The translations under genes and the position numbers were made by a program. The notes under the pieces are model-generated. The model was not told the origin of the DNA and did no database searches. It saw only the letters and a program-made list of their open reading frames with translations. This document shows, piece by piece, positions 24,945 to 34,564 of a stretch of 55,995 nt of DNA (the stretch's first letter is position 1; each line of letters opens with the position of its first letter). Source of the stretch: Dysgonomonas gadei ATCC BAA-286 (lineage in GTDB: Bacteria > Bacteroidota > Bacteroidia > Bacteroidales > Dysgonomonadaceae); the NCBI RefSeq assembly GCF_000213555.1, contig NZ_GL891979.1, positions 701,943 through 757,937 on the forward strand, written 5' to 3'.

Positions 24945-26252
24945 TTATTTTAGCACTATTTCTATAATAGAATCTGTTTCATCTAATCCTCCGGCGAATG
25001 AAAAAGTCACATCCCCTGTCTTTTTATCTTTCTCCCATTCGGGTTGTGCAGAGACATTTATCCATTTTGCCGATTTTATGTCCGGTATATTCAGCGTAAT
25101 GGATTTTGTGTCCTTATCCAGTATATGGATATAGTATGTTTTATCCTTTTTAGTCACTGCGCCCCATGTCTGAGGTTTTACAAAGCCCTGCTCTGTGCCG
25201 TATATCGTATATCCGTACTTATCCATCCATTTGCCCATCTCCTGCAGGCGTTGCACACATTCGGGCTGTATCTGCCCGTCAGGCATAGGCCCTACGTTCA
25301 GCAGGAGGTTAGCACCCGTTCCGGCAGTGCGTATCAGCAGATGTAGAAGCTCTTTTGCAGATTTGAAATTGTCGTCGGTGATGTTGAAGCCCCATGCGCC
25401 GTTTATTGTTTCACAGGTTTCGAGTGGAAGGCGTGAAACTTCCTGTCCGCTATATCCCGATTTGTTCTCACCCGGCACATCACGTTCAAAGATTTGATAG
25501 TCCTCTCCCGCAAATGGCGGCAGATGGTGGTTATTGGCTACCAGACATCCCGGACGAAGGGTATGGATGAGTTTGTATATCTCGGGATAGTGCCAGTCTA
25601 CATGTGTGGTGTGGTCGGTACGATTTTCATCTTCGGTCTGATCCCAGTGTCCGTCGAACCATATGCCGGCAATCTCATAGTTGGTAAGTAATTCGGTCAG
25701 CTGGGCTTTCATAAAGTTGATATACGACAGCCAGTCGCTTTTTCCGGTACGTCCTGCGGCCTTTCCCGTGCGCCCGGTTTCATACTGGTAATCGGTACGC
25801 ATCCAGTCGAGAAGGGAATAATACAATACCAGCTTCATGTCCTGTTTTTGGCATTCGTCCGACAATTGTTTTACAAGATCCTTCCCGTAAGGTGTGTTCA
25901 TTATGTTCCAGTCCGACTGTTTCGTGTCCCAGTTGCTGAAGCCATCGTGATGGCGGGAGGTAAACGTGATATATTTCATCCCTGCATCTTTGGCTATCCT
26001 GACCCATTCTTTGGCATCGAAGGCTTGCGGATTGAACAGTGTTTGCAGGCGCATATAGTCTTTCCCTTTTACGGGGCGGGTGTTCATTACCCATTCTCCG
26101 GCTCCCAGTACACTATACGGGCCAAAGTGTACGAACATGCCGAAACGGGCGTCTTCAAACCATTTGGTATCGGTTTTTTGTACTGTTTCCTGACTATTCA
26201 TGCGGGGAACTATAAACGAAATAAGCAATAAGCTGAATAATACTTTTTTCAT
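24945..26252 (-). CDS. Alpha-L-fucosidase, GH29
   Basis: The 435-residue protein has a signal peptide (MKKVLFSLLLISFIVPRMNS) and a GH29 TIM barrel: KWFEDARFGMFVHFGPYSVL, MKYITFTSRHHDGFSNWDT, LVLYYSLLDWMR, and IAGIWFDGHWD with nucleophile Asp200 in WFDG. TGANLLLNVGPMPDGQI follows, then a short C-terminal beta domain. It removes terminal fucose from glycans in the periplasm or outside. A single gene with no SusCD partner nearby, so not a full PUL. Confidence 0.95.
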   Translation of the reverse strand: MKKVLFSLLLISFIVPRMNSQETVQKTDTKWFEDARFGMFVHFGPYSVLGAGEWVMNTRPVKGKDYMRLQTLFNPQAFDAKEWVRIAKDAGMKYITFTSRHHDGFSNWDTKQSDWNIMNTPYGKDLVKQLSDECQKQDMKLVLYYSLLDWMRTDYQYETGRTGKAAGRTGKSDWLSYINFMKAQLTELLTNYEIAGIWFDGHWDQTEDENRTDHTTHVDWHYPEIYKLIHTLRPGCLVANNHHLPPFAGEDYQIFERDVPGENKSGYSGQEVSRLPLETCETINGAWGFNITDDNFKSAKELLHLLIRTAGTGANLLLNVGPMPDGQIQPECVQRLQEMGKWMDKYGYTIYGTEQGFVKPQTWGAVTKKDKTYYIHILDKDTKSITLNIPDIKSAKWINVSAQPEWEKDKKTGDVTFSFAGGLDETDSIIEIVLK

Positions 26253-26312
26253 GGGCGGCTTTATTAAAAGTTAACAGGTATAAAGGTAAGGAAAAGAGGG
26301 GAGAAGAATTAA

Positions 26313-26493
26313 GAGCCTGTTTAAATTTTACCAAAATATTTTATTATAGATTCTTTTTCGTTCATTTTTAGTCTCTTTTTGGCTATTTTTTCATTCTCTC
26401 AGTTCAAATAGCCCGCTATTATCACTTCGAGGAAGAAAAAACTATCTCAAAAATAGTTCTAAAAATTTAAACGAATAAAATTTAAACAGGCTC
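26313..26493. mobile_element. 181-bp MITE with 18-bp terminal inverted repeats
   Basis: GAGCCTGTTTAAATTTTA (26313-26330) is perfectly mirrored at 26476-26493 and flanked on both sides by TAA, a likely target duplication of the TNA type used by IS5-family elements. No ORF inside. A mobilising transposase is not in the window. Confidence 0.85.
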
Positions 26494-26641
26494 TAAGAAA
26501 TTAAATAAAAAACAGTGTGGTATACTTCATACGCAAGTTACGTTTGACTAAACCAGCCTAACATCGGCAAACAAAGACCTGTTTTTCCGATTTATTTCTG
26601 CATTTTTTTCAGACTCATTTATCTATACTGTAAAAACAGCT

Positions 26642-26920
26642 ATGGATGCAATAATGATAAGCGTCACTCTGACTTTAACCGCAATTACCTCTCTTTACTG
26701 GGGTGAAGTTCTTTCTATCCGTCTGCCCGAAATAGACAAAAGATTCGACCGTAAGCCTTTCAATTGTCGTCCTTGTTTTACTTTCCATATTTCGTGGCTA
26801 TTAGCTTTATTGTCAGGGATTATATTAGGATGCGCATACCTTGTGTTTATTGGCGTATTTATATCATTCGCACTGTTTTTTATTACAAAATTTATTGACA
26901 ATAAAAAGATAACAAAATGA
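26642..26920 (+). CDS. Phage-remnant membrane protein (hypothetical)
   Basis: 92 residues; not a named family. Hydrophobic N-terminal stretch (IMISVTLTLTAITSLYWGEV), a Cys-containing turn (KPFNCRPCFTFHISW), then a second span (LLALLSGIILGCAYLVFIGV). The CxxC-turn layout recalls small membrane proteins of Bacteroidetes phages. It overlaps the next start by ATGA and precedes a terminase-small-subunit gene. Confidence 0.6.
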   Translation: MDAIMISVTLTLTAITSLYWGEVLSIRLPEIDKRFDRKPFNCRPCFTFHISWLLALLSGIILGCAYLVFIGVFISFALFFITKFIDNKKITK

Positions 26921-27192
26921 GTGAAATGAACCTAAAATCAGAAGTAGAGCAGCTTTTAGCTGAAATAGAGAGAACCCACAGGTACTCGATGAGTAAGATA
27001 TATAACCTTGCGAATAGAGTATTTAATAAAAATGAAATACCTCAGTCGTGTGCCAGCTGCCTAATACGAAAGACTCGTGAATTAAGGAGTTGGCTCAATA
27101 TGCAGGAAAGTGAAACGGAAGTACCGAAACCAGCGGTAGAAACTCAGGCAAAGAAGAGAAAAAGTAAGAAAACAGGGGAGGGAAAAGTATAA
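26917..27192 (+). CDS. Small hypothetical protein of the phage remnant
   Basis: 91 residues: a helical start (MSEMNLKSEVEQLLAEIERT), CASCLIRKTRELRSWL, and a basic tail (KKRKSKKTGEGKV). A Cys-x-x-Cys and a basic tail suggest a small nucleic-acid-binding protein. It starts in the ATGA overlap with the preceding gene. No family assigned. Confidence 0.55.
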   Translation: MSEMNLKSEVEQLLAEIERTHRYSMSKIYNLANRVFNKNEIPQSCASCLIRKTRELRSWLNMQESETEVPKPAVETQAKKRKSKKTGEGKV

Positions 27193-27245
27193 AATACGGC
27201 AATTTACACTCCTTTTCCTATTACTCACATTAAATACAAAAACAT

Positions 27246-27626
27246 ATGACAACAGTAAATTCTATGACGCGACAAAAAAGAACAAAACAACAACTATATA
27301 CTGACCCCGAAATGCTACTTTCCAAGGCATTTGAATACTTTACATGGTGTGAAGAAAATCCGTGGCTGAAGAAAGAACTGATGCGCTCGGGCGAAAAGAA
27401 AGGTGAATTCATAGAGACACCTATACCGAGGCCATTCACTCTCGCAGGCATGTGCGTATACTGCGGCATCAGCGAATCTGCATTTATGCGGTACGGCAAG
27501 GATGAAGAGATGCGTGATGCAGCAGCCCATATTTTGGGTATAATCCGCCAGACCTATCTCGAAGGCGCTATATTGGGAGAATATAACGCTACATTTGTGG
27601 CGAATCTGCTCGAAGATTTATACTAG
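27246..27626 (+). CDS. Phage terminase small subunit / DNA-packaging protein (gp3-like)
   Basis: 126 residues: a helical N-terminus (MLLSKAFEYFTWCEENPWLK), a helix-turn-helix region (FTLAGMCVYCGISESAFMRY) and a C-terminal packaging-associated end (YNATFVANLLEDLY). This matches the gp3-type terminase small subunits of Bacteroidetes phages, which recognise phage DNA. No large terminase, portal or capsid gene follows; the next gene is a host antiporter. It is therefore a relic or a domesticated fragment. Confidence 0.7.
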   Translation: MTTVNSMTRQKRTKQQLYTDPEMLLSKAFEYFTWCEENPWLKKELMRSGEKKGEFIETPIPRPFTLAGMCVYCGISESAFMRYGKDEEMRDAAAHILGIIRQTYLEGAILGEYNATFVANLLEDLY

Positions 27627-27660
27627 GTATTTCGGGATAGTCGGAGGGGATTATATTAAA

Positions 27661-27692
27661 AACGGGATTGAAACTTAAGTTTCAATCCCGTT
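27661..27692. terminator. Bidirectional terminator
   Basis: AACGGGATTGAAACTT and AAGTTTCAATCCCGTT form a perfect 16-bp stem with A- and T-runs. It serves the convergent terminase and antiporter genes. Confidence 0.9.
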
Positions 27693-27714
27693 ATTTTTGT
27701 TTATCCTTCAAATT

Positions 27715-29148
27715 TTATTTCGAAACAGGAGCTTTTGACGTATTGTCTTTGAATACTCTGTTTATTATATTCAGCACCGGACCTGTCATAAACGTAGTCA
27801 CCAGTGCCATTATCACCATCATGGCAAATATTTCAGCATTGAGCACACCCAGATCGTAACCGATATTGAGTACCACCAGTTCCATCAGTCCGCGTGTATT
27901 CATCAATGTACCTATGGTGAGGCTGTCCTTCCAGCTTTGCCCTACATACTTGGCGGCTACCGCACTGCCTACGAATTTGCCGAATACGGCCACAAGGATT
28001 ATCACTCCGGTTACTATCCACAGATAAGAGTCGTTGAGCAATCCGATTTCGGTACGCAGCCCCGTGATGACGAAGAATAAAGGCAACAGGAGTACCAGGG
28101 CCACATCTTCTATCTTGTCTATAAACATGCTTCTGAAACGTGGATTGCTAGGCATGATAACACCGGCCATAAATGCGCCGAACAGGGCATGGATACCGAT
28201 TATTTCAGTGACAAACGAAGAACAGAGCAATACGAGGAAGAATATGGCAATAGCCGATTGTTTAAAGCCCTTTTCTGTCTTTAAGGATTCTGCCGTTTTC
28301 TTGAGGAAGGGACGCACAATCTTTATCATAAATGCCACATAAGCTACGGCCAGCAGAATGGTATAAATAGAACTGACAAACGAACCTGCCTTCACAATGG
28401 CAATCACAGCTGCCAGCAGGCACCATGCGGTGATATCGTCGGCCGCGGCACAGGTGATAACAATTGCTCCCAGTTTGGTCTTGTGTATCCCGCGTTCCTG
28501 AATGATGCGTGCCAGCACCGGAAATGCGGTTATACTCATCGATATACCCAGAAACAGACCGAACGACATGAATGAAATGCCATCAGGAGCGAATGACGAA
28601 TATATGAAATAGGCAAGCGCTATACCTGCCGCAAAAGGGATTATAATACTGGCATGACTGATGACAACGGCTTCGTGAGCCTTGGTCTTCAATACTTTCA
28701 GATTGAGCTCCATACCTACGATAAACATAAACAGGATAAGCCCTATCTGGCTCAGCACCTGTAGATTGGCTAGCGACTTCACAGGGAATATAAATTCGGA
28801 TACCTCCGGCAGGTATAGTCCTAATAATGAAGGGCCGAGTACGATACCCGCAATTATTTCACCTACTACCACGGGTTGTCCTATCTTATTGAAGAGCCAT
28901 CCGAATACACGTGCAAAAACGATAATGATAGTTATTTGCAGCAACAGAATACCCGCAGGATGTTGGATATTAGACACAAATGAATCAAAAAAATCCTGAA
29001 ATGAACTTCCAGTAGCTGCATTTTCTATAACATGGCGTCCGGCTTCAAGACCTTTTCCTTGGGTAATAAGCCAGTAAACGAGAAAAGAAAACCCTCCGAT
29101 AATGAGGATGTAGAAAAATACTGTCCTAAACTTTTTCACAATTTCCAT
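27715..29148 (-). CDS. Cation:proton antiporter, CPA2 family
   Basis: 477 residues with 12-13 transmembrane segments. Family features: IGQPVVVGEIIAGIVLGPSL, LILFMFIVGMELNLKVLK, SMSITAFPVLARIIQERGIH (the conserved P-V-L-A-R turn) and TCAAADDITAWCLLA, with the ion-binding Asp pair. It ends in an FMTGPVLN segment. Inner-membrane Na+ or K+/H+ exchange. The first 45 residues form an extra span before the typical start. Single gene. Confidence 0.93.
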   Translation of the reverse strand: MEIVKKFRTVFFYILIIGGFSFLVYWLITQGKGLEAGRHVIENAATGSSFQDFFDSFVSNIQHPAGILLLQITIIIVFARVFGWLFNKIGQPVVVGEIIAGIVLGPSLLGLYLPEVSEFIFPVKSLANLQVLSQIGLILFMFIVGMELNLKVLKTKAHEAVVISHASIIIPFAAGIALAYFIYSSFAPDGISFMSFGLFLGISMSITAFPVLARIIQERGIHKTKLGAIVITCAAADDITAWCLLAAVIAIVKAGSFVSSIYTILLAVAYVAFMIKIVRPFLKKTAESLKTEKGFKQSAIAIFFLVLLCSSFVTEIIGIHALFGAFMAGVIMPSNPRFRSMFIDKIEDVALVLLLPLFFVITGLRTEIGLLNDSYLWIVTGVIILVAVFGKFVGSAVAAKYVGQSWKDSLTIGTLMNTRGLMELVVLNIGYDLGVLNAEIFAMMVIMALVTTFMTGPVLNIINRVFKDNTSKAPVSK

Positions 29149-29511
29149 AGTTGTGTGCGTGTTTTTATTATTAGTGATTTTTCATGTAGAAAAAGAAGTG
29201 AAGATCCGATCTGTAAGCTTTACATATTTTTCCGCATATGTTTTATAACAGTTAAATAATAAATGCTGTTTAACTGAAACTGTTAAAAATAACCGGTTAC
29301 AGAGCACAAAAATAAAGAAATAAATATATCAAAGACATTCTTATACCAAATCTTTCGTGCAATTAACTAAGAATATACCGGCTTGATAATTGCCTTTGGC
29401 TCTTGTTTTCATTCCGTTTTCGACAGAAAAATGCCCTTAAATCCAATATACAAATAATAATACCCGTACTGTAGCGTTCTAATACAGATAGGAAAAACCT
29501 AAACAAGTATT
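29149..29511. other. Divergent intergenic region
   Basis: AT-rich, no supported gene; it must hold the promoters of the divergent antiporter and WG-repeat genes. Confidence 0.4.
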
Positions 29512-30642
29512 ATGAAAAACGTGCCCCTATACTGTTTTCTGACCATTATCCTATTTTTTCCATCCTGCGTTTTTCACAGGAATTATAAGTTTAGCCGGCT
29601 CGATTCGCTGCAATCGCTCAATGGGATATATGAAAACAGAGATAATATTATAACCCGGTCGCTGAATATGAGAGACGAAAAGGATGTAGACCTCGTCAGG
29701 TTCGAATTTACCGATTCGCAGACGCTGAATGTGTCATGCCTTGTTGATTCGGGCTTTGGGGTCAACCGGACTTTTAAAGGTAAGTTCAAACCGGAGAAGG
29801 GCTATTTTGAAATCGTTTTTGGCAAGAAATGGCTGTGTCTTCTAATATTTTACCATCATTCGAGCGATAAGGTCAGGATAGGACGGGATACTTTCGGAAA
29901 ACTGTTTCTAACCAAGGAGGTAGCCTATAGGCAACAAACGCTCATCGTTTTCGGAGAAGCATACGACTATGACTATGGCGAAAGCCTCGGCAAAGTGGAA
30001 GGAATCGTTCTGCGTCCCGCCCTCCGCTTCGAAAAATGGGGATATGCAGACCCCGCAGGCAAGATTGTAATACGTCCTGTTTATGATTTCGCATGGCGGT
30101 TTGAGGGAGAAGTAGCCCGTGTACTCAAAGACAAAAAGTGGGGATTGATAGACAAGGCCGGAAACGAAATATTGCCTCCTGCCTATAGCGAAATAGAAGA
30201 GTTCGGCACGCAGGAGGTTGCACGGGCTTACCACAACAAGAAAACGGGCTTTATCAACCGGGCAGGAAAGGAAGTAGTACCTGTAATGTATGATAAAATA
30301 GACGATGTATATACCGGCGACAGTATTACCACGACAATGCTAAATGGAAAGTACGGATTTGTAAGCTATAGCAGGGTCATTGTACCTCCTGTTTTCGACC
30401 ATGCCATGCGTAGGGACGATGTCACGGGGCACAACAAGGCAATGAAACGAATTTTACCGGGGTATGTGGGTACAGCTGAGGTAGACAGAGTGCGGTATGC
30501 AGTAGACGAAGATGGCTATATTTACAAGATGGCAGGGCGATCGGAGATAGAGCCTGCATCGCGAAAGCACTGGACAGAATTGCCTGTGCCGCAGGGACAG
30601 CAAAATATACACAGGCTTTTTCCTGTCTCGGATAAGCAATAA
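29512..30642 (+). CDS. WG-repeat surface lipoprotein (paralogue 1)
   Basis: The 376-residue lipoprotein (signal to Cys19 in LFFPSC) has an N-terminal domain (about 25-165) with KFSRLDSLQSLNGIYENRDN, then WG repeats: KWGYADPAGKIVIRPVYDFA, KKWGLIDKAGNEILPPAYSE, KKTGFINRAGKEVVPVMYDK, and a last degenerate one. WG repeats form beta-propeller-like modules of Bacteroidetes surface proteins. A paralogue follows 42 bases downstream. Function unknown. Confidence 0.87.
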   Translation: MKNVPLYCFLTIILFFPSCVFHRNYKFSRLDSLQSLNGIYENRDNIITRSLNMRDEKDVDLVRFEFTDSQTLNVSCLVDSGFGVNRTFKGKFKPEKGYFEIVFGKKWLCLLIFYHHSSDKVRIGRDTFGKLFLTKEVAYRQQTLIVFGEAYDYDYGESLGKVEGIVLRPALRFEKWGYADPAGKIVIRPVYDFAWRFEGEVARVLKDKKWGLIDKAGNEILPPAYSEIEEFGTQEVARAYHNKKTGFINRAGKEVVPVMYDKIDDVYTGDSITTTMLNGKYGFVSYSRVIVPPVFDHAMRRDDVTGHNKAMKRILPGYVGTAEVDRVRYAVDEDGYIYKMAGRSEIEPASRKHWTELPVPQGQQNIHRLFPVSDKQ

Positions 30643-30684
30643 TCCACAACTTTTATTTATCTTGATTGCCAATTAGCCGACACT

Positions 30685-31839
30685 ATGAAAAACAAGAGTT
30701 ACGCACTATTTTTTCTTCTGCTTATTCTCATGCTTGCATCCTGCGCGTCGCATAGGAAATACACATTTAGCACACTGGATTCGTTACATTCGCTCAACGG
30801 GACATATGTGAACCGTGCTGGCTATATAACGCAGGCATTCAATATACGCAAAAATTATATCGACCTGGTCAGACTCGAATTTGCTGCATCTGATACGCTA
30901 AACGTATATTGCCTTACTGATACGGGCTATGTACATTTTGTTTCGCGCAAAGGGAAGCTGAATAAAAAGAAGAATTACTTTGAGATCGTTTTGGAAAAAA
31001 ACAGAGCCATATTTCTCCTGATGAATGGTATATCGAACGATAAGGTCAGGATGGGAGTAGATTCGTCAGGTAAATTATTCTTAAACAAACAATACGATAG
31101 CTTCGGCAATTTTTTCATCTTGATGGGGGCCTATGATTATGACTTTGGGGAGAGTATGGAGATGTTGAGCGATACTGTACTCCGTCCTGTCCGCAAAGAC
31201 GGCAAATGGGGATATGCCCGTGCAGATGGCAGTATAGAGATAGAGCCGCAATATGACTTTGTCAGACTGTTTGAGGGTAATGTGGCCCGGGTGCAGGTAG
31301 ATAAAAAATGGGGCTTGATAAATAGGTCAGGAGAGGAGGTCGCTCCTGCGATATACACAAATATAGGGGACTTTGAAGGTCGAAAAACCACCCGTGCCTA
31401 TCGCGGCGAAAAAGAAGGTTTTATAGGGCGTGACGGAAAGGAAGCCGTGCCCGTGATATATGACAGAATAGATTATATGAGTAGCGGGGACAGTATAGGA
31501 AGAAGCCGTCTGGATGGCAGATACGGGTATGTGAGCCGTACGGGCGTTATTGTACCGCCTGTATTTGATGCAGCCGAGTACATTGGTACTTATTACAATC
31601 ACAGCTATGTGAAGGATATAAGAAAGACATTGCCCAATTATATAGGAGAAGTTGTAATAGAGAAAAAGCGATATGCTATAGATGATAATGGATACATATA
31701 CAATATTTCGGATAATATAATAAGTAAGGTCCGTATCTTACTGGATTCGAAAAGGCACTGGACAGAAATATACATACCTAAGGGTAAAGATGAGGAACAA
31801 ATGGATATACATCGTATCGTGCCTGCCACAGGGCAATAA
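30685..31839 (+). CDS. WG-repeat surface lipoprotein (paralogue 2)
   Basis: 384 residues with the same plan as its upstream neighbour: LMLASC lipobox, YTFSTLDSLHSLNGTYVNRA, then WG repeats KWGYARADGSIEIEPQYDFV, KKWGLINRSGEEVAPAIYTN, KEGFIGRDGKEAVPVIYDRI and RYGYVSRTGVIVPPVFDAAE. The tandem duplication is clear along the whole length, including the RHWTEI-type end. Probably co-transcribed with paralogue 1. Confidence 0.87.
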   Translation: MKNKSYALFFLLLILMLASCASHRKYTFSTLDSLHSLNGTYVNRAGYITQAFNIRKNYIDLVRLEFAASDTLNVYCLTDTGYVHFVSRKGKLNKKKNYFEIVLEKNRAIFLLMNGISNDKVRMGVDSSGKLFLNKQYDSFGNFFILMGAYDYDFGESMEMLSDTVLRPVRKDGKWGYARADGSIEIEPQYDFVRLFEGNVARVQVDKKWGLINRSGEEVAPAIYTNIGDFEGRKTTRAYRGEKEGFIGRDGKEAVPVIYDRIDYMSSGDSIGRSRLDGRYGYVSRTGVIVPPVFDAAEYIGTYYNHSYVKDIRKTLPNYIGEVVIEKKRYAIDDNGYIYNISDNIISKVRILLDSKRHWTEIYIPKGKDEEQMDIHRIVPATGQ

Positions 31840-32255
31840 TATTCATACCCTCATATCCTTCTTGGCCGAAGCTTAATATATTGAATGATATCTATATTTA
31901 TTGTATTCAATAATTTCTAATCTACTTCTAATCTACCTCTAATATTTATTTAATCCATATCTAAAAGACTTCTAATCTTAGAGAATTAATTTTGTAGCGA
32001 AATTGATCATGTGGAGATGAAATAATATTCACTCATATTTACCCGTTCTTTCAGCCCATATAACTTATAACAGAAAAACCGGGGATAATTTATCTATGAT
32101 AGTTGAAAACAATTTTCAGTTGTCCACGGTTTAATATTTAATCTGTAAATCGGAATTAACGATTTAAACAGGAAGGAGACAATATATCTGCATGACGTTT
32201 TTTAATGTTTTTTTAGACTCACAATAATATTACACATAAACATTTATACAAAATT
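31840..32255. other. Long leader of the FISUMP gene
   Basis: No gene. It contains the 11-bp-phased repeats at 31915-31980 and a -7 box TAATTTTG (31987-31994), which would give a 5' leader of about 250 bases. A small TGAAAA...TTTTCA hairpin lies inside the leader. Confidence 0.5.
31915..31980 (+). promoter_or_regulatory. 11-bp-phased direct repeats before a -7 box
   Basis: TTCTAATCTAC at 31915 and 31926, CTCTAAT at 31937, and TTCTAATCTTA at 31970. All start at multiples of 11 bp, one helical turn, and end seven bases before TAATTTTG. This looks like a regulator-binding array. Confidence 0.55.
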
Positions 32256-34265
32256 ATGGATAAAATAAATCACCTGAATGTTAAACGCATTATCAATAAA
32301 CATGCTTTCCTCATTGCCGTATGTTTATTTAGCGGGATTTACCAAGCGAAAGCCCAGGTAACTATAGGTAGCGGAAGCCCTCCCGCAGAAGGCGTATTGC
32401 TACAGCTAAAGGAAAATGATAACACAGGAGCTAACGCGACAAAAGGCATGATGTTGCCTCGCATGTACCTATCGGATAAAAACAATCTCTACCCGATGTT
32501 TGAAGACCAGAACAACAATGGACTGCCAAGCCCCGATTATGCCAGTATTCAGGATAAACGGAAACAAGACGAGTTGCATATCGGATTATATGTATACAAT
32601 CTCAATCCGTGCAATCCGTTCGGGAGAGGGACTTATGTATGGAATGGACAAGAATGGATACCATTGGGCAAGACCTTTATCGAAGGTTATTCGACCTTAA
32701 TGGCTTTACCCGATACACTGCACATCCCCAGCGGTATGGATAGCAGGTCGTGGACTGCTCAAACTATGAGTTTCGAGTATCTTTCCCAGACATCCCCGAC
32801 TTGGGGAAATCTGGTTTCCAGTCCTTCGTACAATGGATTGGAATTTGCCGATCAGTCCACTCAGATATTGCCCAATAATCCGGCATCATGGTCAGTCAGT
32901 CCTGCGGTTTTTTCTATTCAACCCAACAAAATGACATCTTCGCTGGTTACGAAACTGCAGCCGTGGCATACCAGGCAGTCTTCGGTTACATTGTCTTTCG
33001 ATCAGGCACCTTGTGGCGGCATCATAACCAAAAATGTTCTTTTAAATCAAACGAATTATGCTATTTCAGGAAGAATCCCCACCAGCAATAATAATACAAC
33101 GGATGAAGAAGACATTCTGAATATGATCACAATCAGAAATACAAATCTGAATGGAACTGTAAAAGTATTGTCTAATGTACGCTGGCAGGCTTTTGTACAA
33201 CCTTTGGGCGGAAATGTCTCCGAAATACTTAACAATTATACTCAAACTCCGCAGGGAATAAATCTGAGTGACGGGAATTTCGGCCCGGAAACATTTTTTA
33301 CTTACAACGGAGCCTCCGGTGCTCCCGGTAGCCGTTTCAAATATGTAAAAGTTAATCTCAGAGATGTGGACAACCGGGCGTCTGACTTCGAAATAACTAT
33401 TATGCAATGCGAAGGGAATGAAGACCTGACAAGTGTGACAGAGAACGCGACTCCGGCTCAGACTTCCGGTTCTTCGTCGGACTGGGGAGATAAAGTTGTC
33501 CGTCACCTTGAAAAACCGGGTATTTATGAAGAATTTTATTCAGCGGATTTCGGTTCGGCAGGCCGATGGATGGTAACAAACCTGGCAGCAGTGGATTATG
33601 ATTCAGATGTTACCCCCAACGGATTTTCCAATATGACCGAAAGTCTGGCATCGACATTGACGGCGGGGCATTATGCTTATCCGGGAAATAGTTTGCAGGC
33701 ATATCTGGATAATACGTACCTCGGGTTGCTTTACAATTTTGCAGGAGCAACAGCCGGACAAAAGACGGGACTGAATGTGGATGAGCCTAACAATCCTTCC
33801 CAAGCTAAAGTTCAGGGAGTTTGCCCTAACGGATGGCATTTGCCCAGCGATTATGAATGGACTCAACTCGAAAATGAAATAATCACTAACACTACAAAAT
33901 ATGCCCATGTATCTAAAAATATAATCGACAACGGCGGAAGTCTGGTACCTCCATCTGCTTCGGGAGGGAATTACAGAGGCAAACATGCTCCCGCCATGAC
34001 TAATGCATGCGAAATATATCAGGGCAACGTAAAAGGTACATCGAAGAGTATCGCTGAAGGCGGGTTTGGAGCTTATTTTGCCGGAGAGATAGTGAATGCA
34101 GCGCCAAACGATTTCGGAGAAACCGCAGCTTACTGGAGCAGTAGCTTATATAACATGGACCAGGCATATTACCGGGTAATGTCTACCGGTATAGGGGATG
34201 CGGGAGTGGCAGCATTTGCAAATAGCCAGACTAATTATATGTCTGTGCGTTGTAAGAAAGGCTGA
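32256..34265 (+). CDS. FISUMP-domain surface protein
   Basis: The 669-residue protein has an N-terminal signal region, then a module with LPRMYLSDKNNLYPMF, LHIGLYVYNLN and GTYVWNGQEWIPLGK. A beta-rich middle follows, then a C-terminal Fibrobacter-succinogenes-major-paralogous (FISUMP) domain: VQGVCPNGWHLPSDYEWTQL, SGGNYRGKHAP, AAYWSSSLYNMDQAYYRVMS, NYMSVRCKKG. FISUMP domains occur in secreted proteins with a C-type-lectin-like fold. A related N-terminal module is present in the proteins at 46946 and 53468. Confidence 0.88.
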   Translation: MDKINHLNVKRIINKHAFLIAVCLFSGIYQAKAQVTIGSGSPPAEGVLLQLKENDNTGANATKGMMLPRMYLSDKNNLYPMFEDQNNNGLPSPDYASIQDKRKQDELHIGLYVYNLNPCNPFGRGTYVWNGQEWIPLGKTFIEGYSTLMALPDTLHIPSGMDSRSWTAQTMSFEYLSQTSPTWGNLVSSPSYNGLEFADQSTQILPNNPASWSVSPAVFSIQPNKMTSSLVTKLQPWHTRQSSVTLSFDQAPCGGIITKNVLLNQTNYAISGRIPTSNNNTTDEEDILNMITIRNTNLNGTVKVLSNVRWQAFVQPLGGNVSEILNNYTQTPQGINLSDGNFGPETFFTYNGASGAPGSRFKYVKVNLRDVDNRASDFEITIMQCEGNEDLTSVTENATPAQTSGSSSDWGDKVVRHLEKPGIYEEFYSADFGSAGRWMVTNLAAVDYDSDVTPNGFSNMTESLASTLTAGHYAYPGNSLQAYLDNTYLGLLYNFAGATAGQKTGLNVDEPNNPSQAKVQGVCPNGWHLPSDYEWTQLENEIITNTTKYAHVSKNIIDNGGSLVPPSASGGNYRGKHAPAMTNACEIYQGNVKGTSKSIAEGGFGAYFAGEIVNAAPNDFGETAAYWSSSLYNMDQAYYRVMSTGIGDAGVAAFANSQTNYMSVRCKKG

Positions 34266-34564
34266 ACGTTTTAATTATGTGAATAAGCCAAAGTACCGAA
34301 AGCGTGGAATAAAACCGTAATAAAATTTTTCACCGTTTTGCACCTTATTATAGTTTTAGCAATGCGTCCGGCTTTGGCTTGTTCTGTTTTGGTAGAATTG
34401 ACCGCTTTTACTGACCATCACTGGGATGTACTTTAAAAGTAAAGTGCCCTTATTGGTCATATTTTATCGTTTATTGAATAGCAATTTTTAGAGGACATAA
34501 AAGGTTTGTGTTAAGTTTGCACGTCAAACAAAAGAATACGTTAACATTTTAAATTCTAAAAAGC
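34266..34564. other. Intergenic stretch
   Basis: No gene. ACTTTAAAAGTAAAGT near 34430 forms a small palindrome. Confidence 0.3.
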
